From: UBA3069 sp050633465
Lineage (GTDB): Bacteria; Pseudomonadota; Alphaproteobacteria; Rhodobacterales; Rhodobacteraceae
Direction of reading: 5' to 3'
NCBI GenBank assembly: GCA_050633465.1
Contig: JBOEGO010000011.1
Span: 1 to 64,000, forward strand
Length of the DNA stretch: 64,000 bases
The translations under genes and the position numbers were made by a program. Below, piece after piece: positions 8,296-16,276 of the stretch. The number at the start of each line of letters is the position of its first letter. The stretch's first letter is position 1. The notes below the pieces were generated by a model, which saw nothing but the letters and a program-made list of their open reading frames with translations, was not told where the DNA came from and did not search any database.

Positions 8296-8483
8296 AAGTC
8301 ACGGGAATTGAATGTGAAATAATCTTATATTATGGAGCTTCTTAGGGGGATATCGGGGAATCCTTTGGAATTCATAATGGCGGCCAGCCTGTCCGCCATT
8401 TTCGTCCATGCATTGTGCGTCAGGTTTTACCCTTTGGGGGCCGGCTGTTGTGCTGTGCGATGGTGATCCTTGTGCTGTTTTTC

Positions 8484-9623
8484 CTATCCCACCTGCCGCC
8501 CGTGCGACCAAACCCCGCGCACCACGGGCGTGCCGTTGATGCGGGACACCCGCACCAGATCGGCATGCAGGCCCGTGGCAATCCGCCCGCGATCAACCAG
8601 CCCTGCGGCCTGCGCGGGGGCGGATGTTACGGTGGCCATGGCGCGGGGCAGATCGTCCCACATATCCGCCAGCAAAAACGCCGATGTCAGCAGCGCCGAG
8701 GGCACATAGTCGGACGAGATAATATCCAGCAGCCCCAGTGCGGCCAGCTCATGCGCCGCCACATTGCCGGAATGGCTGCCACCACGGATCAGGTTTGGCG
8801 CGCCCATCATCACCGCAATGCCATGGTCACGGCAGGCCTGCGCCGCCGCGACTGTTGTCGGGAATTCGGCAAATGTGATGCCATGGGCAGCACTTTGGGC
8901 GACATGATCTGCGGTGGTGTCATCATGGCTGGCCAGCACCGCACCGAAACGGCGGGCCTCGGCGACGGCGGCGGCTTCGTGGCGGGTGCCATTGCGTTCG
9001 CGCAGATCATGCAATTGCGCCACATGGGCATCGAATTCAGGGTCCGACATCGCATGTTTGCCCTGCACATATGATTTAAGTTTCGACAGATCGCGAAACT
9101 GACGTTGCCCCGGTGTATGGTCCATCAGGCTGACGATCCCGACGCGGTCATCGGGGCCGAACTCGGCCATCTCGGGTTCCAGCGTTTCTGAACATACCTC
9201 GGCGCGCAGGTGCAGGAAGTGGCTGATGCGCAGGGCGCCCGCCGCCCGCAACTGCCATAATTCCGATGCCAAAGCGCGTGCATAGGGCGCATATTTCCCC
9301 GCGCCTGACGGGATAGACCCCACCCGCATCGCATCAAACACCGTGGTGATCCCGGTGCTGGCCAGTTCACCATCATGGGCCAGAATGGCAGCACCATGGG
9401 GCCAGTCGACCTTGGGCCGTGGCTGGATATGACGTTCCAGATTGTCGGTGTGCAATTCAATCAGACCGGGGATCAGCAGATCACCCTGCATATCCTGCGC
9501 CCCTGCCACGGCGCTGTTGCCCGGATCAATCGCCGCGATCATGCCGTTTTCAATGCGAATGCTGCCGCGCAGGGTTTCATTTGCCAGAACTAGGGTGGCG
9601 TTGGTTAGGGTTGTGGCGGTCAT
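8484..9623 (-). CDS. phnM: Alpha-D-ribose 1-methylphosphonate 5-triphosphate diphosphatase
   Basis: Amidohydrolase-fold enzyme of the C-P lyase pathway that removes pyrophosphate from ribose 1-methylphosphonate 5-triphosphate, giving the substrate for PhnJ. The 379 residues show the metal-binding start LIPGLIELHTDNLERHIQPRP near 50-70, ASHDDTTADH in the middle, and GAPNLIRGGSHSGN and SSDYVPSALL further on. This is the full PhnM pattern. AGAGAGAG precedes the ATG at 9623. It is the last minus-strand gene of the phn region, separated from phnN by the opposite-strand DUF1045 gene. A second, diverged phnM-like gene lies at 16.3 kb. Confidence 0.93.
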   Translation of the reverse strand: MTATTLTNATLVLANETLRGSIRIENGMIAAIDPGNSAVAGAQDMQGDLLIPGLIELHTDNLERHIQPRPKVDWPHGAAILAHDGELASTGITTVFDAMRVGSIPSGAGKYAPYARALASELWQLRAAGALRISHFLHLRAEVCSETLEPEMAEFGPDDRVGIVSLMDHTPGQRQFRDLSKLKSYVQGKHAMSDPEFDAHVAQLHDLRERNGTRHEAAAVAEARRFGAVLASHDDTTADHVAQSAAHGITFAEFPTTVAAAQACRDHGIAVMMGAPNLIRGGSHSGNVAAHELAALGLLDIISSDYVPSALLTSAFLLADMWDDLPRAMATVTSAPAQAAGLVDRGRIATGLHADLVRVSRINGTPVVRGVWSHGRQVG

Positions 9624-9686
9624 CTCTCTCTCCGGTCGTGGATCATGTGGATCATTTCGGGCAGGGCTTGCATTGCGGCGGTCAGG

Positions 9687-9704
9687 CTGTCACCTCTCTG
9701 TGAT
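9687..9704 (+). promoter_or_regulatory. Candidate Pho box upstream of the DUF1045 gene
   Basis: CTGTCAC-CTCT-CTGTGAT gives two 7-base repeats close to the CTGTCAT consensus at the 11-base period of PhoB sites. TATTGC at 9711-9716 could serve as -10. The site lies in the 104-base divergent gap between phnM and the DUF1045 gene, so PhoB could act on either side; orientation favours the plus-strand gene. Confidence 0.55.
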
Positions 9705-9727
9705 CTTGGTATTGCACAGATGGCAGC

Positions 9728-10417
9728 ATGACAGAATTCAACCGTTACGCAGTGTATTACGCGCCGGAACCCGGCGATCTGGCCTATTTTGCGGCGGCCT
9801 GGCTGGGATGGGATGCGGCGGCGGGCGTGGCGCGGGCGCATCCCGAACTGGCGGGCCTGCCGTTGCCCGTGGCCGATATCACCGCAACCCCGCGCAAATA
9901 CGGGTTTCACGGCACCATCAAACCACCGTTCCGGCTGGCAAACGGCAGCAGCCGCGCCGCATTGGCGCAAGATCTGGCTGATCTGGCGGGCCGGTTGCGC
10001 CCCGCGACAATGGACGGCCTGACGCTGCACCGCTTGGGCCGTTTTCTGGCGCTGACACCATCGGGCGACACTGCCGCACTGGCGGCGATGGCGGGCCACG
10101 TGGTGCAAGCTCTGGATCATCACCGCGCCCCTGCCCTGCCCGATGAACTGGCACGCCGGCGCGCCGCTGGCCTGACCCCCGCGCAGGATCAAAACCTGAC
10201 CAAATGGGGTTACCCCTATGTGATGGGTGAATTCCGGTTTCACCTGACCCTGACCGGCAAGCTGCCCAAAACCGATGTGCAGCGGGTCGCGGATGCTCTG
10301 CGCCCTGCCCTCTCCCCGCTGTTGCCCTGCCCGTTTCGGGTCAACAGCCTGTGCCTGTTCGGCGAGGCCGCGGATGGCATGTTTCACCTGTTGCATCGCT
10401 ATGCCCTGACCGGCTGA
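9728..10417 (+). CDS. DUF1045 phosphonate-associated protein (2H phosphoesterase-like)
   Basis: A 229-residue protein of the DUF1045 family, repeatedly found in phosphonate operons and of unproven function. Two H-x-T motifs are visible: YGFHGTIKPPFRL near residues 58-70 and FRFHLTLTGKL near 170-180. That is the signature spacing of 2H phosphoesterases, which open cyclic phosphodiesters or 2',3'-cyclic nucleotides. This suggests a role on cyclic phosphate intermediates such as 5-phosphoribosyl 1,2-cyclic phosphate made by C-P lyase; no phnP is visible here. It is the only phn-region gene on the plus strand between phnM and phnN. Its end overlaps phnN tail to tail by 19 bases. Confidence 0.8.
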   Translation: MTEFNRYAVYYAPEPGDLAYFAAAWLGWDAAAGVARAHPELAGLPLPVADITATPRKYGFHGTIKPPFRLANGSSRAALAQDLADLAGRLRPATMDGLTLHRLGRFLALTPSGDTAALAAMAGHVVQALDHHRAPALPDELARRRAAGLTPAQDQNLTKWGYPYVMGEFRFHLTLTGKLPKTDVQRVADALRPALSPLLPCPFRVNSLCLFGEAADGMFHLLHRYALTG

Positions 10418-10938
10418 ACCGCGTTCAGAAATGCCCGCACCGCTGTTTCCAGCGGGCCTGAGTTGTCGATTTCGACCACATCCAACCCATCGGGCAGCGC
10501 CAGATCGGCCCGCGCCAGCCGTTTGGCGATTTCGTCAGGGGTTTCACGGCCACGATCCGCCAACCTTTGCGCCAGTATGTCTGGCCGTGCTGTCAGATGG
10601 ATCACCCGCAGCTGCGGCAGCACCCGCACCGCATCGGCCAGCATCGCACGCGAGCCATTGAACAGCACCGCCTTGCCCTGACCGGCCAGATCCAGCATCC
10701 TGCGCGGCACCCCGTATCGCATACCATGTGCCTGCCAATGCAGGATAAAATCGCCGCGGCTGACAGCGGCGGCGAACTCTGCCTCGCTGACACCCGCAAA
10801 ATCCTCGCCGCCCGCGTTGCTGGCCCGGGTGATGCTGCGGCGGATGCGGACCACATCGGGCGCAGCGGCGCAAACCGCGTCAATCACTGTGTCCTTGCCC
10901 ACGCCCGATGGGCCGACAATGGCGAAAATACCCGCCAT
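10399..10938 (-). CDS. phnN: Ribose 1,5-bisphosphokinase
   Basis: Converts ribose 1,5-bisphosphate, an end product of C-P lyase, to 5-phosphoribosyl diphosphate, feeding it back into nucleotide synthesis. The 179 residues are a guanylate-kinase-like P-loop protein: FAIVGPSGVGKDTVIDAV at the N-terminus, RRSITRASNAGGEDF, and a lid RLADRGRETPDEIAKRL. The ATG at 10938 shares one base with the phnL stop (TGATG); a GTG one codon earlier is possible. It is the last gene of the phnGHIJKLN run. Confidence 0.92.
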   Translation of the reverse strand: MAGIFAIVGPSGVGKDTVIDAVCAAAPDVVRIRRSITRASNAGGEDFAGVSEAEFAAAVSRGDFILHWQAHGMRYGVPRRMLDLAGQGKAVLFNGSRAMLADAVRVLPQLRVIHLTARPDILAQRLADRGRETPDEIAKRLARADLALPDGLDVVEIDNSGPLETAVRAFLNAVQPVRA

Positions 10939-11621
10939 CACGCCACCCTCTCGGGGGTAAATTTCGACACATCCACCACCCGGTCCGCCACCCGTTCGCG
11001 GGCAGGCAGATCGTGGAAAATCCCGATGATCGCCGCGCCGCGCGCCTTGGCTTCCTCGATCAGGGTTAAAACCACATCGCGGTTTTGCGCATCCAGACTG
11101 GCGGTGGGTTCATCCAGCAAAAGCGCGGGAAAATCATGGGCAAAGCCGCGTGCGATATTGACCCGCTGCTGTTCGCCCCCCGAAAACGTGGTCGGCGACA
11201 ATGCCCATAACCTTTCGGGAATATTCAACCTTGACAACAGGTTGCGGGCATGACTTAATGCAACCTCACGATCCGTGCCAAGCGCCAGCAGCGGTTCGGC
11301 CACCACCTCGATGGTGGGCACACGCGGCACCACGCGCAAAAACTGGCTGACATAGCCCAGCACCTCGCGGCGCAGTTGCAGCACCTCGCGCGGGGTGGCG
11401 CTGGCGACATCCGTATCCCCCACCATGATCGACCCGCTGGCCAGATAGTTGCCGTAAATCATCCGCATCAGCGTGGATTTCCCCGCGCCGGAATTGCCGG
11501 TCAGCGCCACGCATTCACCGGGCATCACCCGCAGATGCGCCCCCGAAATCACCGGAATGACCGCGCCCCCCTGATTGTGCAGGGTAAACGTTTTCGAAAC
11601 ATCGTTCAGTTCTATCATCAT
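10938..11621 (-). CDS. phnL: C-P lyase system ABC-type ATPase PhnL
   Basis: Second ABC ATPase associated with the C-P lyase core complex; not a transporter subunit despite the fold. The 227 residues contain Walker A GNSGAGKST near 45, signature TFSGGEQQRVNIARGF, and Walker B PALLLDEPTASLD. The N-terminal IELNDVSKTFTLHNQGG is characteristic of PhnL and its relatives. AGGTATAAG precedes the ATG. One base separates it from phnK. Confidence 0.92.
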   Translation of the reverse strand: MMIELNDVSKTFTLHNQGGAVIPVISGAHLRVMPGECVALTGNSGAGKSTLMRMIYGNYLASGSIMVGDTDVASATPREVLQLRREVLGYVSQFLRVVPRVPTIEVVAEPLLALGTDREVALSHARNLLSRLNIPERLWALSPTTFSGGEQQRVNIARGFAHDFPALLLDEPTASLDAQNRDVVLTLIEEAKARGAAIIGIFHDLPARERVADRVVDVSKFTPERVA

Positions 11622-11622
11622 C

Positions 11623-12393
11623 TTATACCTGCAAGACCGAGGAAACGAGCAATTGCGTATAGCCGTGTTGCGGATCGTCCAAGACCTGATCGGTCAGCCC
11701 CTGTTCGACCACATGGCCCGATTTCATCACCATCAGCCGATCCGCCAACAGCCGCACCACCGCCAGATCATGGGTCACGATGATCGCCGACAGACCCATT
11801 TCGCGCACCAAACCGCGCAACAGATCCAGCAATCGCGCCTGCACGGACACATCCAACCCGCCTGTGGGTTCATCCATGAACACCAAACGCGGTGCCGTCA
11901 CCAGATTGCGCGCGATCTGCAACCGTTGCTGCATGCCGCCGGAAAACGCCGTGGGGCGGTCGTCCATCCGGTCTTGGGCTATTTCCACACGGTCCAGCCA
12001 ATCGGTGGCCTGCGCACGGATGTCGCCATAATGGCGCGCACCCACCGCCATCAGCCGTTCACCCACGTTGCCGCCCGCGCTGACATTCATGCGCAAACCG
12101 TCACGTGCATGTTGATGCACAAAGGCCCAGTCGGTGCGCGACAACATGCGGCGTTCGGGTTCCGACATGGTCACCGTATCGCGCATCCCGTCCAAACGGG
12201 TGTCAAACATCACCTGCCCCTGATCGGGTGCAAAATGCCCCGCCATCGCGTTCAACAAGGTCGATTTACCGGAGCCGGATTCACCAACAATCCCCATAAC
12301 TTCACCGGGATAGAGGTCAAAGCTCACGTTGGCGCAACCAATCCGCGCCCCGTAATATTTACTAAGGTCGCGCACAGAAAACAGCGGGGTCAT
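11623..12393 (-). CDS. phnK: C-P lyase system ABC-type ATPase PhnK
   Basis: ATPase that docks on the PhnGHIJ core complex. The chosen start at 12393 gives 256 residues, with AGGAGG seven bases upstream and an ATGA overlap with the phnJ stop. A 20-codon in-frame extension to 12453 lies inside phnJ and is rejected. Walker A GESGSGKST is near residue 40, signature FSGGMQQRLQIARNL, and Walker B RLVFMDEPTGGLD. The YYGARIGCANVSFDLYPGEV start is typical of PhnK. Confidence 0.93.
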   Translation of the reverse strand: MTPLFSVRDLSKYYGARIGCANVSFDLYPGEVMGIVGESGSGKSTLLNAMAGHFAPDQGQVMFDTRLDGMRDTVTMSEPERRMLSRTDWAFVHQHARDGLRMNVSAGGNVGERLMAVGARHYGDIRAQATDWLDRVEIAQDRMDDRPTAFSGGMQQRLQIARNLVTAPRLVFMDEPTGGLDVSVQARLLDLLRGLVREMGLSAIIVTHDLAVVRLLADRLMVMKSGHVVEQGLTDQVLDDPQHGYTQLLVSSVLQV

Positions 12394-13271
12394 GCGGCAT
12401 CCTCCTGCGGGGAAAGACGGCCATGGTGGCCTGCCGCCTGACGCCCCGCGCAATAATCGGTGTCAGAGCAAACGAACATGCGCACCCCCTGATCATTGGT
12501 GATCACCTCGTCCAGATAGCTGTGATCGGCCCCGCACAGATCGCAGGGATGATCGGCCTTTGACGGATCAAAGGGGTGATCCGCAAAATCCAGACTGACC
12601 ACTTTTGTATAGGGCGGGATCGCATAAATCCGTTGTTCGCGCCCCGCGCCAAACAGTTGCAGCGCGGCCATTTCCAGTTTCGGGTTGTCAAATTTCGGGA
12701 TCGGCGACGGGTCCATCACGTAACGCCCCTCCACCTTGACCGGATAGGCATAGGCGGTGGCGATATGGCCGTGGCGGGCGATATCCTCATACAGTTTTAC
12801 ATGCATCAGCCCGTATTCCTCTAGCGCGTGCATTTTACGGGTTTCCGTTTCGCGTGGTTCCAGAAACCGCAGCGGTTCGGGGATCGGCACCTGATAGACA
12901 AGGATCTGATCCCTGTTTAGCGGCGCCTCGGGGATGCGGTGGCGGGTTTGAATGACGGTGGCATCAATGGTGGCCTCGGTCACCGCAACCCCCGCCGTGC
13001 GTTGGAAAAACTTGCGGATCGACACGGCGTTGGTGGTGTCATCCGCGCCTTGGTCGATCACTTTCAGCCTGTCATCCGGCGTCAGGCAGGCCGCCGTCAC
13101 CTGCACCCCGCCCGTGCCCCAGCCATAGGGCATGGGCATTTCGCGGCTGGCAAAGGGCACCTGATAGCCGGGAATTGCCACGCCTTTCAAAATCGCACGG
13201 CGGATCATACGTTTGGTCTGTTCGTCCAGATAGGCGAAATTATAGGCCTGATCCTGCGATGGCATACTCAT
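12390..13271 (-). CDS. phnJ: Alpha-D-ribose 1-methylphosphonate 5-phosphate C-P lyase, catalytic subunit
   Basis: Radical SAM enzyme that breaks the carbon-phosphorus bond, releasing methane from methylphosphonate and leaving 5-phosphoribosyl 1,2-cyclic phosphate. Four cysteines at 243, 246, 268 and 274 keep the C-x2-C-x21-C-x5-C spacing of characterised PhnJ, with CDLCGADHSY and MFVCSDTDYC visible. Length is 293, as expected. The N-terminal AYLDEQTKRMIRRAILKG is diagnostic. Start and stop both overlap neighbours by ATGA, implying coupled translation with phnI and phnK. Confidence 0.97.
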   Translation of the reverse strand: MSMPSQDQAYNFAYLDEQTKRMIRRAILKGVAIPGYQVPFASREMPMPYGWGTGGVQVTAACLTPDDRLKVIDQGADDTTNAVSIRKFFQRTAGVAVTEATIDATVIQTRHRIPEAPLNRDQILVYQVPIPEPLRFLEPRETETRKMHALEEYGLMHVKLYEDIARHGHIATAYAYPVKVEGRYVMDPSPIPKFDNPKLEMAALQLFGAGREQRIYAIPPYTKVVSLDFADHPFDPSKADHPCDLCGADHSYLDEVITNDQGVRMFVCSDTDYCAGRQAAGHHGRLSPQEDAA

Positions 13272-14353
13272 TCTGCGGCCTCCTTTGTGGTCATCTGCAC
13301 CTCGGCGCGCAATTTGCGGACCAGTTCCAATTCCGATTGAAAATCGACGTAATGCGGCAGTTTGATATGTTCCAGGAATCCGGTCGCCTGAATGTTATCG
13401 GCGTGGGCCAGCACGAATTCCTCGTCCTGCGCCGGGGCGCCAAGGTTGTCTTCGCCCAGTTCTTCCCATCGCAGGGCGCGATCGACCAGCGCCATGGAAA
13501 TCGCCTTGCGCTCGGTCTGGCCGAACACCAGTCCGTAACCGCGGGTGAACTGCGCCGGTTCGGTTTTCGATCCGGTGAACTGGTTCACGGTTTCGCATTC
13601 GGTCAGGGTGATTTCACCGATATCCACGGCGAAACCCAATTCCGGAATTTCCATTTCAACAGAACAGGTTCCAATGCGAAGCTCACCCACAAACGGATGG
13701 TTGCGCCCGTATCCGCGTTGGGTGGAATATGCCATGCCCAGCACGAACCCCTCGTCACCCCGCGCCAGCGATTGCAGGCGCAGCGCACGGGATGCGGGGT
13801 ATTCCATCGGCTGGCGGGTCATATCGGGCGGCACCGTATCGCTGGTGGTTTCGGGTTGGATCAACCCGTCGCGGTTCAGGAATTCGGTGATGCGCGGCAT
13901 CGGGGTTTGATCGGGTTCGCCCTGCGGCGCATCCGGCACCAGCCCTTCGGCGGCCAATGCGAAATCCAGCAGGCGGTGGGTGTAATCAAAGGTCGGTCCC
14001 AACACCTGCCCGCCCGGCGCATCCTTGAAGGTGGCCGACACCCGGCGATCACAGGTCATTTTGCCGGTATCCACAGGTGTTGAATGGCCGATGCGCGGCA
14101 GGGTTGTGCGATAGGCGCGGATCAGGAAAATCGCCTCGATCAGATCACCGCGTGATTGCTTGATCGCCAGCGCCGCCAGATCAGGATCATAGAGCGAGCC
14201 TTCGGCCATCACACGGTTGACGGCCAGCGCCAGTTGTTCGCGGATCTGACCCAGTGACAGCTCGGCCACATCGGGGTCACCGCGCCGTTCTTCGGCCAGC
14301 CAAGCATGGGCATTGTCGATGGCGCGCTCGCCACCCTTTACGGCAACATACAT
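13268..14353 (-). CDS. phnI: C-P lyase core complex subunit PhnI (nucleosidase)
   Basis: PhnI with PhnG, H and L transfers methylphosphonate to the ribose of ATP; PhnI alone has purine nucleosidase activity. The 361 residues start MYVAVKGGERAIDNAHAWL, the hallmark N-terminus, and include QIREQLALAVNRVMAEGSLYD and GYGRNHPFVGELRIG. The gene abuts phnH with no spacer and overlaps phnJ by ATGA. C-terminal FLEHIKLPHYVDFQSELELV is also family-typical. Confidence 0.96.
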   Translation of the reverse strand: MYVAVKGGERAIDNAHAWLAEERRGDPDVAELSLGQIREQLALAVNRVMAEGSLYDPDLAALAIKQSRGDLIEAIFLIRAYRTTLPRIGHSTPVDTGKMTCDRRVSATFKDAPGGQVLGPTFDYTHRLLDFALAAEGLVPDAPQGEPDQTPMPRITEFLNRDGLIQPETTSDTVPPDMTRQPMEYPASRALRLQSLARGDEGFVLGMAYSTQRGYGRNHPFVGELRIGTCSVEMEIPELGFAVDIGEITLTECETVNQFTGSKTEPAQFTRGYGLVFGQTERKAISMALVDRALRWEELGEDNLGAPAQDEEFVLAHADNIQATGFLEHIKLPHYVDFQSELELVRKLRAEVQMTTKEAAE

Positions 14354-14926
14354 CTATTTGCCCTCCGAAACACGGGTGGAACGCGGCAGCGCCGCGACCT
14401 GAGTGCCCGCCGTGAAATAGAAATCCAACCCCTGCGGAAACAGGGCATGATTGGCCTGAAATGCCGCAATTTCCGGAAGGGATATCAGCGCCTTATCCTG
14501 AATTCCGGGGCCGGACAGCATGGCCCCACGCGCCGCCAGCGCAGGCATTTCCACGATCAGCGTCGTGTTGCGATCAGGGTATTCGGCGGTGCCAATCGGG
14601 TAGTCCGACAGCGGCAACAGCGCATCCCAATCGCCAAGCGCAAACACCGCCTGCGCCCGATCACACAGGGGCGCGCCCAGATGAAACGCCACCCAATCAC
14701 GCATCGCGGCATTGTTATGGCCGGGGGCCAGATAGATCGGCGTTTCGCCATCTGCCAGCGACAGCAACAGGGTTGCGGCGGCGGGTGACACCGGCGCGGG
14801 GGCGCTGCCACCGCTGATATGTTCGATGGTTCCGGGGCGCGCCATCGCGTTCAACGCGGCGCGAAACGCATGGGCCGATTGTTGCGGCGGTGCGGTAAAC
14901 CCGCCTGTCAGGGCCTGTTGATCCAT
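14354..14926 (-). CDS. phnH: C-P lyase core complex subunit PhnH
   Basis: Non-catalytic subunit of the C-P lyase core that binds PhnJ, with a fold related to PLP-dependent transferases but without cofactor. At 190 residues the length fits. The opening MDQQALTGGFTAPPQQSAHAF and FRAALNAMARPGTI are family-typical. The ATG at 14926 shares one base with the phnG stop (TGATG); a TTG three bases earlier is less likely. GGAGAGG lies just upstream. Confidence 0.92.
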   Translation of the reverse strand: MDQQALTGGFTAPPQQSAHAFRAALNAMARPGTIEHISGGSAPAPVSPAAATLLLSLADGETPIYLAPGHNNAAMRDWVAFHLGAPLCDRAQAVFALGDWDALLPLSDYPIGTAEYPDRNTTLIVEMPALAARGAMLSGPGIQDKALISLPEIAAFQANHALFPQGLDFYFTAGTQVAALPRSTRVSEGK

Positions 14927-15381
14927 CAATCCTCTCCTCTGACCATGGTGAAAAATTCCACCCTGGTGGCGGCGGCCTTGGCCGCGCGGGTGGTTGCGGC
15001 GCTGTCACGGGTATTTTGCAGCGGGGTCAACACTTTGGCGCGCAGATCAGCGGCACGGTCGGTTTGCATCAGGGCATCAACCAGCGCGGCCTGCTCTGCG
15101 TGGGTCTTGTCGCGGCCCTGCACATAGCCGTGCCCGACCTGCCCGCCAGACAGGCGCAGGGCACAGCGCGTCACCGTCATTTCGCCCAGATTGAACGGCG
15201 CGCCGGTGCCCCCCGCCCGGCCCCGCACCATGACGCCGCCGATTTCGGGCACCCGCAGCCAGTCGAACGCAGGCATCGCGCCAGCCCCGTCAATCAGCGC
15301 CGCAAGACGCGCAGCGGGCGCACGGGCCAATAGCCCCATCCATGCCTGTCGCGCCGAATTTTCCGTATTCATCATGGTCAT
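14926..15381 (-). CDS. phnG: C-P lyase core complex subunit PhnG
   Basis: First gene of the phnGHIJKLN run. PhnG forms the core of the lyase complex with PhnI. The 151 residues include RQAWMGLLARAPAARL at the start and the conserved region FNLGEMTVTRCALRL with GHGYVQGRDKTHAEQAAL. Three in-frame ATGs lie close together (15381, 15375, 15372); 15381 is chosen because AAGG lies six bases before it. The upstream region carries the perfect inverted repeat at 15395-15428, so its promoter is probably controlled by the divergently encoded PhnF. Confidence 0.92.
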   Translation of the reverse strand: MTMMNTENSARQAWMGLLARAPAARLAALIDGAGAMPAFDWLRVPEIGGVMVRGRAGGTGAPFNLGEMTVTRCALRLSGGQVGHGYVQGRDKTHAEQAALVDALMQTDRAADLRAKVLTPLQNTRDSAATTRAAKAAATRVEFFTMVRGED

Positions 15382-15394
15382 TAGACACCTTGCC

Positions 15395-15428
15395 GATTTG
15401 TCTAGCTTACTATACAACTAGACAAATC
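15395..15428. promoter_or_regulatory. PhnF-type operator: perfect 11-bp inverted repeat
   Basis: GATTTGTCTAG at 15395-15405 faces CTAGACAAATC at 15418-15428 across a 12-base spacer that contains TACTATAC, a possible -10. It sits in the 103-base gap between the divergent phnG and phnF genes. This is the expected place for a GntR/HutC-family repressor to control the lyase operon and itself. The TTGTCTAG/CTAGACAA halves are the likely contact sites (inference). Confidence 0.75.
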
Positions 15429-15484
15429 ATAGGGCTGATGCGCGCAATGCCACAAGCCCCAGAATTGTGAATTTTAGGTGACAC

Positions 15485-16195
15485 ATGCCCCGCACCCCGA
15501 TCTGGAAAGACATCACCGCCACGCTGGAAACCGAAATCGCGCAGGGGCATTATCAGGCGGGCGACAAACTGCCGACTGAATCCGAACTGGCCAGCCGGTT
15601 CGGGGTCAACCGCCACACGGTGCGCCGCGCCCTGTCTGATATGTCTGATCGCGGTTTGGTCAGGTCGCGCCGTGGCGCCGGGGTGTTTATCGCGGCCAGC
15701 CCCACGGATTACCCGCTGGGGCGGCGGGTGCGGTTTCACCAGAACATCATGGCCACCGGCCGCACGCCGCAAAAACAGGTGCTGCGCATCGAAACCCGCC
15801 CATGTGATGCGCAAGAGGCCGCAAACCTTGCCCTGCAAACCGGCGATCCGGTTGTGGTATACGAAGGGCTGTCCCTGTCCGGGGGATCGCCACTGGCGCA
15901 TTTCATCAGCCTGTTCCCCGCCGCCCGCCTGCCCGATCTGGCCGCGACCCTGCAACAGGTCACATCGGTCACGCAATCGCTGCGCCAATGCGGCATCGCC
16001 GATTACACCCGCGCGCAAACCCGCATCACCGCCGAACGCGCCAGTGCCACACAGGCCCTGCATCTGGGCCTGGCCGAGGGCGCGCCGCTGCTGCGCACCT
16101 TTGGCATCAATATCGACCCTGACGGCCAGCCGATCGAGCAGGGCACCACATGGTTTGCGGGGGACCGCGTGACCCTGACCATGGCACCGGAATAA
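15485..16195 (+). CDS. phnF: GntR/HutC-family phosphonate regulator PhnF
   Basis: Transcriptional regulator with an N-terminal winged helix (HYQAGDKLPTESELASRFG, then VNRHTVRRALSDMSDRGLV) at about residues 20-72. A C-terminal UTRA ligand-binding domain follows (DPVVVYEGLSLSGGSPLAH and PIEQGTTWFAGDRVTL). At 236 residues it is full length. It is divergent from phnG with the inverted repeat between them, and 81 bases upstream of the second phnM-like gene on the same strand. The ligand is unknown; members of this group usually act as repressors. Confidence 0.92.
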   Translation: MPRTPIWKDITATLETEIAQGHYQAGDKLPTESELASRFGVNRHTVRRALSDMSDRGLVRSRRGAGVFIAASPTDYPLGRRVRFHQNIMATGRTPQKQVLRIETRPCDAQEAANLALQTGDPVVVYEGLSLSGGSPLAHFISLFPAARLPDLAATLQQVTSVTQSLRQCGIADYTRAQTRITAERASATQALHLGLAEGAPLLRTFGINIDPDGQPIEQGTTWFAGDRVTLTMAPE

Positions 16196-16276
16196 AAGCA
16201 AAAAACTGCCCCTGCGTCATGTCCCCGATACATTCGCAGGCTATCCAGCAGCAAAAGCCACGAGCAGGTTACTGAT

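Larger units (their letters stand above)
8133..8483. other. Gene-free stretch at the distal side of the tRNA-Ser island
   Basis: This 351-base gap holds no convincing gene. It contains a T-arm-like match to the tRNA-Ser (8228-8241) and an imperfect inverted repeat (8261-8295). On the minus strand, 8165-8229 encodes a short charged stretch (KKALKEAFVRAITERRD) closed by a stop on its upstream side, possibly a gene remnant. GC content appears to rise again towards phnM. Confidence 0.5.

Noticed and set aside
6655..8483. Intact integrative element at tRNA-Ser
   Set aside because: No integrase or transposase gene is present and the T-arm copy is short and imperfect, so only a putative island is claimed.
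13175..14083. A plus-strand frame of about 300 codons opposite phnI and phnJ
   Set aside because: It mirrors conserved lyase genes; the predicted peptide has no domain and no good ribosome-binding site.
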